Assembly: GCA_964489525.1 (NCBI GenBank)
Contig: CAZAYY010000032.1
Coordinates: forward strand, 1-39,458
Direction of reading: 5' to 3'
Length of the DNA: 39,458 bases
Source: CAZAYY01 sp964489525
GTDB taxonomy: Bacteria > Chloroflexota > Anaerolineae > Anaerolineales > JABWBV01
A program made the translations under genes and the position numbers. Positions 15,056-24,800 of the stretch are shown here, in pieces. Each line of letters begins with the position of its first letter. Within the stretch, counting starts at the first letter, position 1. The notes beneath the pieces are model-generated. The model had not been told where the DNA came from. It did no database searches and saw nothing but the letters and a program-made list of their open reading frames with translations.

Positions 15056-18000
15056 CATCTTCTCGGCCAAGAAAACCTTTCAATTCGGCGAACAGGTCTT
15101 CCCAGGTAGGGGCGGGCAGTTGGGCATTGGCAGATAAGTCTATGGGGGCCTGGTATCTGTTGCAAATTTGCTGGATTTCAGAAACCTGGTCGGCTCGCAG
15201 CAATCCGGTGGCGAACAAAAAACCGGCCACCAGGCGGGATCGTTCAATTTGCCGGATTTTAACCAGCCACTCCAAAACAGCAACCAGGGCGATGACCCGC
15301 AAATTGGGGTCGTTCAGGTCGTTGGCCAGCTCAAGGCTTTCTTTTAAATAGGCCTGGCAGAGTGCCGGGCTGTTCAGGTAGCCATAGCCCAGGGCAAGGG
15401 TAACTAAAATCTGAGCAAGCCGCCAGCGGTTGCCGGTTTTGCGGGCCAGCGCTTCGGCCTGCCCGGCCAGGCGCACGGCTTCGGCCCAGTTTTCTTGTTT
15501 GGAAGCAATATACCCCATCACACCCAGCAAGTTGGAGGCCATATCATCATCCCCCACCGCGTGGTTGTATTCAAGGGCTTGTTGGAAGGCCTGGAGGGCG
15601 CGGGGATAGTCTTTCATATACAGGTATGTGTAGCCCTTGAGCTGCAGCGTGTTCAGCCGGTGGTACTGCAGTGGCAGGTCGCCAAGGGCATCGGTGGCAA
15701 TATTCAGGTACATTTCCGCCTGGGTGTAATTCCCCTGCATTTGAGAAAGATATGCCAGGGCATAGGCGGCATACCAGATGCCGGTGTGAAAACCAAAAGC
15801 CTGGAAAAGCCGCAGCGATTGGACGCCGTAGCGTTCCCCCTCTTTCAGTTTGCCAGTCTGAGGGGAAATCATGGCCAGCTGCCCATCCAGGGAGGCCTTG
15901 ACCCAGTTGAATTCACCCGGGTAAACCGGGGTATCGCCAGAAAGGGGCGCAGGGGAGTCGGGAAGGTTGGCCAGGCCCTGCTCCAACCACTGCCAGGCTT
16001 CGGAAAACTTGCCCGCGCGCCGCAGCGAAATGGCCCCTTGCAGGCGGGCGTAAGCTGCTTCGAGCGCATCGCCTTGGGCTTCGGCCCTGGCCAGGGCCTG
16101 TTGGGCGATGGCTGTGACGGCTGCGTAATCCACCGGGAAAAGGCTGTTTTGCAGCATTACCCACCGGTTTTGCAGTACATAGGTGGCAGCCTGGACTTCC
16201 TTGTTTTCGGGTGGGGCGTGCTGCAAGGCCTGCACGGCGTTTTCAAAAAGCAGAACGCCTTCCTGGTAGCGCGATTTGATACTGAAAAATGCCCCAGCGG
16301 TTGGCGCGGCCTGGCGCAAAAAAGAGGCGTTTTGGGTTTCTACCGCCCACATCCAGGCCGCTTTGAGGTTATCCATTTCTGGCTCCAGCCAGTTTACCAG
16401 GGCCATGAATTTTTCGGTCCCAATCCGTTCGCGTTGTTTTTGCAGCCAGTGGCGGTAATAATCGGCATGGCGGTGCAGCAGGTCGCCTAAATCCGGGTGG
16501 GCTGGCAGCATTTGCTGGTATTTTTCTTGGGAAAACTGGCTGACAAGTTCGTGGGCTGCATAGCGGGTCTGGCTGTGGGTTTGCTTTTCTACTTTGAGGA
16601 GGGCCTGTTGAATGAAGGCGCGCAAGGTTTCCAGCGTGGCGCCGGCAATCGTCTCGGCGGCCTCGCGAGTAAACCCACCGCGGAAGACAGATAGTTGGGC
16701 CAGGATGCGCTGCTCGTGGAAAGATAAGCGCTGCCACATGTGCTCAAAAACAATGGATATGCTGCCCTGGCGAGCGGGAAACTGCCCGTTGGTGTCTTTC
16801 AGGATGCGCAGCCCTTTTTGGATTTCCTCGGCAATTTCGCGGCAGCTCAGCGTGTTGGTCCAGCTTGCGGCCAGTTCGAGTGCCAGCGGCAGGCCGCCCA
16901 CCAGTTTACAAATTAGGCTGATAAACGGCTCATCCACCCGGGAAATTTCCACATCTGCCCGGGTTTTGCGGGCCTGCTGCATGAAAAGCCGGGCCGCTTC
17001 AAAGCGGTTAAGATCGTCATGGGCATCTTCGTCTGCCGGGTAGGTGAGTGGGGGAACAGGGATGGCTGTATGGTTTGAGAACGGTGCTGCGTCTCGGGTG
17101 GTGACCAGGCATTTGATTAGCGGGGCCTGGTCGAGCAGGGTTTGCAAGGAGGGGCTTAGATGGGAAATGGGTTCGAAATTATCGCAAATCAGCAGCAGGC
17201 GGCGAGCATGCAGAAAATTCTTCAGCTGGGCACCAACGGTCCCGCTGCCCTGGGGCAGGGGCAGGTTGGAGGCAATGGCTCCTTCGAGGTGATAGGCTTC
17301 GCTGGAGGTTGGGAGGCCATCCAATGGAACAAACCAGACCCCATCTGGAAATTCTTGCTGCAATTGCCGCCCCAGTTCAATTGCCAGGCGGGTTTTGCCA
17401 ATGCCGCCCAGGCCGGTCAGGGCAACCAGGCGCGTGTTCCGGTCTTTAAGAATCTGACTCACCTGGTTGATGAGTGCTTCTCGTCCAATAAAGTGCGAAA
17501 GGTTTTCGGGAAGGTTGTGCCCGGGCCTGGGGGTTTTGGGAGCCAGGCGAGCGGAAGCCGGCTGCAAGGTTGGCTTTGGGGAGATGGGTTTTTCTGCGGT
17601 TGGCGTGGTTTGTCGTCTGATTTTTTCGTACAAAGCCAGGGTTTGGGGCATCGGTTCGACCCCCAGCTCTTTTTGCAGCACGGCTTTGCATTTTTCAAAC
17701 TGGTGCAGGGCGAGTGAGCGTTTTCCCTGGGACGCCAAAATTTCCATCATCCGGCGGTGCCCGGTTTCGTACCAGGGGTCCAGCGTGATTTGCTGCATGG
17801 TGTAAACCTGGGCTTGCTCCCAATGTTGTTGTTCAATATACCAACCTGCCAGGAAATCCAGGCCAAGAAAAACTTTGCGGTGCAGTTTTTCGCGCTGGAT
17901 GATCATCCATTCCTCAAATATTTCGCTGGTGCGCCAGGCCGCGGTTTGCAGGAAAGGCCCGGCGTACAGGCGGGCTGCTTCAACCAGGTGCTGGATGCCA

Positions 18001-18377
18001 GTTTCGCTTTGCTTTTGCCGAGCAGCCAGGGCGTTAAAGGTGTCCAGGTGTTTTTGCAACTTCAGGTAATCGAACTCGTACGGGCTGGTGAGGTTAAATT
18101 GGATGGTTTGGTGGTTAACCAGCAGGTAAGGCGGGTTGGCGGTGCGGTTTTTCAGGGTTTGCTGCAGTTTAAAAATGGCCTGGCGCAGGTTGTTGCGGGC
18201 TTCGCTTTCGGGAGAATCGGGCCAGAACATGGCCGCCAGCCGGGCGCGCGAGTGGGGGTGTTCGCTTTCACACGCCAGGAAGATTAGCAAAGCCCGGATG
18301 TTGTCCGATTCAAACCGGGTAAGCAGGCTGCCGTTAAGCCTGGCTCGAAAATGGTTTAAGCAAGTTAATTCCAGCAT
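15048..18377 (-). CDS. SARP/BTAD-type transcriptional activator with NB-ARC-like ATPase and TPR domains
   Basis: This 1109-residue regulator begins with a winged-helix DNA-binding domain (about residues 1-95; LTCLNHFRARLNG, then RARLAAMFWPDSPESEARNNL). A bacterial transcriptional activator domain of helical repeats follows (about 100-250). After a Pro-rich linker comes an NB-ARC/AAA-like ATPase: Walker A GLGGIGKT (322-329, K328) and Walker B LLLICDN (D399). TPR-like repeats fill about residues 650-1080. This is the large SARP/AfsR or LuxR-LAL-like layout, where ATP binding and a ligand on the repeats control DNA binding. ATG 18377 starts exactly at the domain's usual first residue; a longer reading to 18506 adds a non-homologous 43 residues. 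No ribosome site is visible and a -10 lies 6 nt upstream, so a leaderless message is likely. The divergent giant-protein operon is the probable target. Confidence 0.9.
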   Translation of the reverse strand: MLELTCLNHFRARLNGSLLTRFESDNIRALLIFLACESEHPHSRARLAAMFWPDSPESEARNNLRQAIFKLQQTLKNRTANPPYLLVNHQTIQFNLTSPYEFDYLKLQKHLDTFNALAARQKQSETGIQHLVEAARLYAGPFLQTAAWRTSEIFEEWMIIQREKLHRKVFLGLDFLAGWYIEQQHWEQAQVYTMQQITLDPWYETGHRRMMEILASQGKRSLALHQFEKCKAVLQKELGVEPMPQTLALYEKIRRQTTPTAEKPISPKPTLQPASARLAPKTPRPGHNLPENLSHFIGREALINQVSQILKDRNTRLVALTGLGGIGKTRLAIELGRQLQQEFPDGVWFVPLDGLPTSSEAYHLEGAIASNLPLPQGSGTVGAQLKNFLHARRLLLICDNFEPISHLSPSLQTLLDQAPLIKCLVTTRDAAPFSNHTAIPVPPLTYPADEDAHDDLNRFEAARLFMQQARKTRADVEISRVDEPFISLICKLVGGLPLALELAASWTNTLSCREIAEEIQKGLRILKDTNGQFPARQGSISIVFEHMWQRLSFHEQRILAQLSVFRGGFTREAAETIAGATLETLRAFIQQALLKVEKQTHSQTRYAAHELVSQFSQEKYQQMLPAHPDLGDLLHRHADYYRHWLQKQRERIGTEKFMALVNWLEPEMDNLKAAWMWAVETQNASFLRQAAPTAGAFFSIKSRYQEGVLLFENAVQALQHAPPENKEVQAATYVLQNRWVMLQNSLFPVDYAAVTAIAQQALARAEAQGDALEAAYARLQGAISLRRAGKFSEAWQWLEQGLANLPDSPAPLSGDTPVYPGEFNWVKASLDGQLAMISPQTGKLKEGERYGVQSLRLFQAFGFHTGIWYAAYALAYLSQMQGNYTQAEMYLNIATDALGDLPLQYHRLNTLQLKGYTYLYMKDYPRALQAFQQALEYNHAVGDDDMASNLLGVMGYIASKQENWAEAVRLAGQAEALARKTGNRWRLAQILVTLALGYGYLNSPALCQAYLKESLELANDLNDPNLRVIALVAVLEWLVKIRQIERSRLVAGFLFATGLLRADQVSEIQQICNRYQAPIDLSANAQLPAPTWEDLFAELKGFLGREDGV

Positions 18378-18383
18378 GTTTGA

Positions 18384-18420
18384 ATTGTAACGTATCTGTT
18401 GAATATTTTGAACCGATACG
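18384..18420 (-). promoter_or_regulatory. SARP gene promoter with inverted repeat
   Basis: On the minus strand, TTCAAA (18412-18407) and TACAAT (18389-18384) are spaced 17 bp, and the predicted start coincides with ATG 18377. CGTATCTGTT (18391-18400) and AACCGATACG (18411-18420) are inverted repeats matching at 9 of 10 positions around a 10-bp centre. They overlap the -35 and spacer and form a candidate autoregulatory operator. Confidence 0.5.
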
Positions 18421-18486
18421 GGAGATGTAGGAATTCGGTTTTTATTGTCCCTTGCGTTTGGCTGGATTGTAGTAATTGGGCAATTG

Positions 18487-18502
18487 CATCTGAATTCAGA
18501 TG
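18487..18502. promoter_or_regulatory. perfect 16-bp palindrome in the divergent control region
   Basis: CATCTGAATTCAGATG is a gapless perfect palindrome midway between the two divergent start codons (18377 and 18592). Its position suits a dimeric regulator acting on both genes. A second dyad, AATTTTT (18512-18518) with AAAAATT (18525-18531), follows closely. Confidence 0.55.
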
Positions 18503-18554
18503 TCAAAAAGGAATTTTTGGGTGTAAAAATTAGATGCGATTCCCCTGATTATAG

Positions 18555-18585
18555 TAACGTTTTCCTAACGCCTGCTGTTTATACT
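18555..18585 (+). promoter_or_regulatory. SARP-box-like direct repeat and -10 of the giant-protein operon
   Basis: Heptamers TAACGTT (18555-18561) and TAACGCC (18566-18572) repeat with an 11-bp period. The second ends 7 bp before the -10 TATACT (18580-18585), and there is no recognisable -35. Known SARP sites are heptamer direct repeats, 11 bp apart, about 8 bp upstream of the -10 in place of a -35. The predicted transcript starts at or next to ATG 18592. Confidence 0.5.
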
Positions 18586-18591
18586 CTCAAA

Positions 18592-18828
18592 ATGGCAAAA
18601 AACCCTTCAGGCACATATCATTCTTATATTTTGCGCATCTGGTGTGAAGACTCGGGTGATACCAAAACCTGGCGAACTTCGCTGGAGGACCTGGGTTCAG
18701 AAAAACGCTATGGTTTTGCCAGTTTACAGTCATTGAACCAGTTTCTTGAAGCCATGACCGCCATAGACTTTGAACCAGGTACGAAGAATGATGTGCCAGA
18801 AAATCGCTCGCATGAAGAAGAGGAGTAA
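18592..18828 (+). CDS. small conserved protein of a type seen in Chloroflexota
   Basis: This 78-residue soluble protein centres on HSYILRIWCEDSGDTKTWR, then SLEDLGSEKRYGFASLQSLNQFLEAM, and ends in an acidic tail (ENRSHEEEE). From memory, similar short proteins with the SYLLRLW...WRASLED...GFASLEAL pattern are frequent in Chloroflexota genomes and have no known function. ATG 18592 is chosen because the conserved part begins just after it and a -10 box sits 6 nt upstream. An earlier in-frame ATG (18445) would run through the promoter region. Its stop is 5 nt before the giant gene, so it is the first gene of that operon. Confidence 0.75.
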   Translation: MAKNPSGTYHSYILRIWCEDSGDTKTWRTSLEDLGSEKRYGFASLQSLNQFLEAMTAIDFEPGTKNDVPENRSHEEEE

Positions 18829-18833
18829 AAACC

Positions 18834-21800
18834 ATGGGTCGTAAAATCATCGCAATTCTTTTTTCAATTCTTGCACCGGCAGCCATGCTGGCCGCTTTGC
18901 TCTTTTTTACCGATGCCCAAAGCAAAGCCGCCCGGCTTGTGGTTCAACCTGAACCCGTTTCAATCGAAATGGGGTTGGAAGAAGCGCGTGGACAGGTTTC
19001 GCAAGCATACCCGGTGGAACAAATTCAAGACCATCTTGTTTCTTCTTTGGATGGCCTGCGCACAACCGGGTGGGATTCCATCTTTGCGTTTCCACCGGCA
19101 GGTGAAGGCGTGGTTGGAGAAGTGTATGCCATGGCGGCCGATGGCGAGGGAAACATTTACGTTGGCGGTGAAATATACCAGGTAGGAGACGTAACTGCCT
19201 ATAATGTTGCCCGTTGGGATGGCTCGGCCTGGCACGCGCTGATTGACAGTGTGGAGGGTTGGAACGGGGTTGCTGGCATCGTTAACGCAATCACCATTGA
19301 CCCGGACACAGGCGATGTCTATGTGGGGGGCAGCCTGTACCGGATTGATGGCGATGGCGCCGGCCCGGCGATTTGCCAGGTGGCTCGGTGGAGCGCCGCT
19401 GAGGAACGCTGGTTTGAACTGCAAGGCTCGGTGGGCAATGCTGGCGTCACCGAAGGGGTGCGTGCCCTGGCTGTTTATAACGGCAAGCTGTACGTGGGCG
19501 GCGCAATTGGCGGGGCAGCCCCCACCGAAGGCTGCGAAAATTACTCGATCAGCTCGCCCGGCATTGTGGCCTGGAATATCGCGGCGGAAGAATGGGAGAG
19601 CGTGGGCGGTGGTGTTTCTGGCGGCAGCAGCGTGAGCGGCAGCGCCGATGTGTATGCGCTGGTTCCGTTCGCGGATGTGTTGGCTTTGGGCGGTATTTTC
19701 GACACGGCGGGCGCAGTTCCCGCCAATAACATTGCTTTCTGGGCCGAAACCAGCCGCAGCAGTTTTTTTGGCGCGTTTGGCGCTGGCTTTGATGGTGTGG
19801 TCAATACCCTGGCAGTCTATAATGGCGATTTGTACGCCGGGGGTTTTACCGAAAGTGTGGGCTTCCCCTACTACCGCAGTGCGAAAATTGAATTTTGGGA
19901 CGGCACGGATTGGAACGCGTTTGATGTCCCGCCACAATCTACGTACCCCGAGTGCAGCGCCGAAGTAATGTCCCTGGCGGTGCACAGCGCCACCCTGGTG
20001 TTGGGTGGTTATTTCGATGACCCCGGTCTGCGCATTGCTGGCACCACCAATGGGGCTGCCTGGGAAACCTATGACGATGGCATTGGGCCCATCCCTGCTT
20101 CCTGTTCCCAAATGGGCTCGCGGCGTGTCCTGGCCCTGGCCTCTGCAGGTGGATACCTCTACGCGGGCGGCCAGTTTGAAAGCGCCAGCGGGCTGGATTC
20201 GTACGCAATTGCCCGCTATTCCAGCGCCGCTGCTCCCGAGGGCGTGGACCTGGACTTAACCAAGACGGTTTTACCGCTTACGCCGGAAGTTTACCGCCCG
20301 ATGACCTACACCCTGGTGGTGGAAAATCAGGGCACTGCCCCGGCCAACGGGGTGCGGTTGACAGATACGCTGCCGGTGACGACCCCACTTTACAGCCTGT
20401 CGAGTTCGGCAGGGTTTTGCAACGATGAAGGTGAGTATATCGAATGCTTTCTTGGAACCATTCTGCCGTCAGAAGTTGTGACAGTGGAAGTTTTTGCAAC
20501 CCCCATGGCCACTGGCACAGTGACCAATGAGGCTGAGGTGACAGCGGAAGAGGCCGATATCAACCCGGCTAACAACACGGCTGTGGTGGGTTCTGTGGTC
20601 CAGCAGCCAGCTGCGCCTGTGTTGTCCATTCAGAAAGGCAACCAGGTAGGTACGGTGATTCCGGGCGCCGCGAATAGCTATACCTACAAAATCAGTGTGA
20701 CCCATAACGCATGGATAGATTTGCCCGGTATTGTCACCGTAGCCGATGTGCTGCCGCCCGAATTTGTCGTAACCGGGTATTCGGCTGGGGGGATTTACTC
20801 TTCAACCATTAATACCATTGCCTGGGTTGGCAACAGCATTGTCGCCAACCAGACCCTGGTATTGGAAGTGACAGGCTACTACAGCCCCACACCCAGTTCG
20901 GGTAGTGCGGTGACCAACACTGCTCTGGCGAGCATGCCTTACCATCCGATAATCACGGCAGAAGATGTGGACACGCTCGCCAGTTATTTAACCATTGAGA
21001 AAACCAACAACCAGCTCACCCAAACCGTGGGCAGCCTGACCACCTACACCATTACAGTGGGCAATGTCACGGCTTTAACCCTGGCCAATATCACCGTGGT
21101 GGACTATTTGCCCCAGGGCCTGGTCCCTGTGGTGTATTCCCCCAATGGGGTGGTGGGTACATACAATGACCTTAAAACGGTGTTCTGGCTTTTCCAATCC
21201 ATCCCCCCATCAGGTACGCAGGTGTATACCGTGACCGCCTATGCCCAGGGGCCTTTTGGGCCTACCGATGTGCTCACCAACGTGGCCTCGGCTTCGATGG
21301 CTTCGCCCAGTTTGCTGGTGTATGCCAGCGATGTGGATGAACTGATCAACCTGAAGCTGGGCAACCGGGTCTGGCACGACCTGGACGAGAACGGCTGGGA
21401 TGATGCCCAAGGCCCGCGCGAGCCGGGTATTCCCGAAGTGGAAGTGGAGCTCTGGCGTGATATTGAACCAGGCGGCCTGTTTAATCCCAATGAAGACGAA
21501 TACCTGGAGACCACCTTCACCGATGGCAATGGTTACTACACCTTCACCCGCCTGGCCCCCGGCAGCTTTTACGTGGTCATTACCCACACCAATTTTGCAC
21601 AAAACCAACCGCTGTACCTGAAGACTTCCACCACGGGCAATGGCGTTTCGGCCCCCGACCCCGACGACGACGTGAACCTGGACGACAACGGCGACCAGCT
21701 TTTGTTAGACCTCGCCGCGTCCCAATCGGTCACGCTTGCTCCGTATACCGAGCCGGTGGACGATGGCGACACCGATAACCACACCAATTTCTCGGTGGAC

Positions 21801-24800
21801 TTCGGCTTCCGGCTCGCCACCACCGACCTGGTTGTGACGAAAACTGCCGCAGCCAGCCTGGTTTCCCCTGGCGAGACCGTGGTCTACACCATTACAATTG
21901 CCAACCAGGGCACAGATGCCTCTGGCGCAATTGAAGTGACCGACATTTTCACCCCGCTGGCCAACCTGGCGGGCATTCCCCAACCGGGCACCCAGGGCTG
22001 TTTCAGCGGCACAGGCCCTTACCCTGGCTATGGCCAGTGGTACTGCATTTTGCAAAGCCTGAACCCGGGCCAGACCCAAACCCTGACCTATTCTCTCACC
22101 ACCAGCGGCACCGGTGTTTTAATAAACGGGGTAATTGCCCTGCCCGTGTACAGCGACACGAACTCTGCCAACAACACCGATTTGTTTACCCTGACGATTG
22201 ACCTGCCGACCGTCTGCCCCGTTGGCGGCATCCTGTACGTGGACGCTGACCGGGCGGTTTCCGGGGATGGCAGTTCGTGGGGAACGGCGTTTAAATATCT
22301 GCAAGATGCCCTGCGCGTCGCTCCACCCTGTGAAATTTGGGTGGCCGAGGGGCTGTATTACCCGGATGAGGGCCTTGAACAAACCAACGACAGCCCCACC
22401 GCGACCTTTGCTCTGACCAGTGGCCTGGCCCTTTACGGCGGCTTTGCGGGCACCGAAACCGAGCGCAGCCAGCGGGATTGGAACGCCAACCCCACCATCC
22501 TGAGCGGCGACTTACAGCAAAATGACGCCTCAACGGCCACAGGGGTAATTATTAACCCCACGCTGATTGTGGAACCCAATGCCTACCATGTGGCCAGGGC
22601 GGAGAACGCCAATGCCACGGCAGTGTTGGATGGCTTTATCCTCACTGGGGGCGCTGCCTTTGGCCTGGCCCGCAGCGCGTGCGGCGCGGCCTGCGGCGGC
22701 GGTCTGCACCTGGTGAACAGCAGCCCCACCCTGGCGAATCTGTTTTTCTCGGGTAATACTGCTCTTAACGCGGGCGGCGGGGTATACCTGTACCAAAGCT
22801 CCCCGGTGATTTCAAACACCCTGGCTTCAAACAACTGGGCAAATAATGGCGGCGGCCTGGCCAATGATGGCGGCAGCCCGGCCCTGACGGCAGTCACTTT
22901 CCTGGCCAACACCGTCACGCAAGACGGCGGCGGCTTGTGGAATTCGGCGGGTGCGCCCTCCCTGGTCAATGTTCAGTTTTTGAGCAACGTGGCTTTTGTT
23001 AATGGCGGCGGCCTGGCCAACCTGGCTGGCGGCACACTCGCCCTGGCCGGGGGCAGCTTCAGTGCCAACCAGGCGGGTTTTGAAGGCGGCGGTATGTACA
23101 ACTTCGCCAGCAGCCCGGTGCTTACCGGGACAACCTTCAGCAGCAACGAAGCCGACCTTAACGGTGGCGGCCTGTATATCAACAGCGCGGACCTTGTTTT
23201 GACCAACACCATCTTTACCAGCAACCAGGCCGACTTGAGCGGCGGCGGCGTGTATCAAAACGGTGGGGATATACGGGCTGCAGGAACCGCTTTCAGCGGC
23301 AACAGCGGCGACAGCGGCGGCGGCTTGTTTGCCATTGGCAGTGATTTGGAATTATTGAACGCGTCCTTTGTTGAAAACAACGCGGCAGGTCCGGGCGGCG
23401 CGCTTTACCTGGAAGATGGCCGGCTGGCGCTGTCTGGTGGGTTGGTCATGTCGAACACGGCCAACCACGGCGCCGGGCTTTTTGTGGAAACCAGCCCGTT
23501 CACCCTTACCCAAACCGAGCTGAAGTACAACGCGGCTTTTAATGATGGCGGCGGCGTGTTCGTTGGGCTGAACAGCACTGCTGTATTCAGCGGCGTGGAT
23601 GTGTTTAGCAATACTGCCAAGCATGGCGGCGGAATTGTGCTGGCTTCGGGCACGCTTGCAATGTCAGACAGCGCCGTTCAGGGCAACCAGGCCACCCACA
23701 GTGAGGGCGGTGGCATCGCTGCCAACGCCAATACGTCTCTGTCGCTGCAGGGCAGCACAGTGCAATCCAACCAGGCGGCTGGCCGCGGCGGCGGTATTTA
23801 CGCCGGACAGGGCGTCAGCCTTACGTTCAGGGATGGGACCGTGCAATCCAATCAATCCGGAACCCAGGGCGGCGGGATTTATCTGCATGAAAACGCCGTG
23901 CTCACCCTGGCAGACAGCCTGGTGCAGTCCAATGCGGCCTCCAATGGCGGCGGCCTGTATTTTGAAGATAGCGGCGGAACCATTTCGGCTACCCAGATTC
24001 TGACCAACACAGCCTATAATGGCGGCGGCATCTATCTATACCAAAGCAGCCCGACCCTGACGGGCGTGAACATCAGCGGCAACGCTTCCACGGACCGCGG
24101 CGGTGGCATCTACGGCTATATCTATGCCAGCCCGGTGATTTCGGGCGGCCTGTTTGCCAACAACACGGCGGGCTTTGGCGGCGGCCTGGCGTTTAGCTTC
24201 AACAGCAGCGCCGCGCTCACCCAGGTCACGCTGCGCGGCAACCAGGCCACGTTGGGCGGCGGCATGCACCTGGATGAAAGCGCCCCAACCCTGACCAGCG
24301 TGGTGTTTGATTCTAATGAAGCCAACAACGGCGGCGGCCTGGCGCTGGAAGACAGCGCGCCCGTCTTTTCCAATGTCACTTTTCTGCAAAACACAGCCCA
24401 AAATTGGGGCGGCGGTTTGTTAACCGAACTGACCAACTTCACCCTGCAAGGCGCAGCCTTCACCGGCAACCACGCGGAAGTGAGCGGCGGCGGCGTGTAC
24501 ATCCAATCCGGCGCGGTGGTCATCACCAACACGCACCTGGAAGGCAACACCGCCGATTACCAGGGCGGCGGAATTTACCAGGGCGCCTGGGAACCGGGCA
24601 GCCTGTCGAACAGCGCCCTACTGAGCAATACAGCCGGAGAGGGCGGCGGCGTGTATCTTGCCAGCTCTGCGCGCGGCCTGTCGATTTTCAACAGCGATTT
24701 TCAGGGCAACGCGGCCCATCTGGGCGGCGGCCTGTACGCGGCTGCCTCCAGCGCCGCGCAAACCCCGGTGATCTATATTGAACACAGCCGTTTCCAGGGC

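Noticed and set aside
15495..16490. 331-codon plus-strand frame opposite the SARP gene
   Set aside because: It is a shadow of the TPR coding region; no family resemblance and no promoter or ribosome site.
18445..18591. Upstream extension of the 78-residue gene to ATG 18445
   Set aside because: The extension would cross the palindrome, the direct repeats and the -10 box, and its translation does not match the conserved core.
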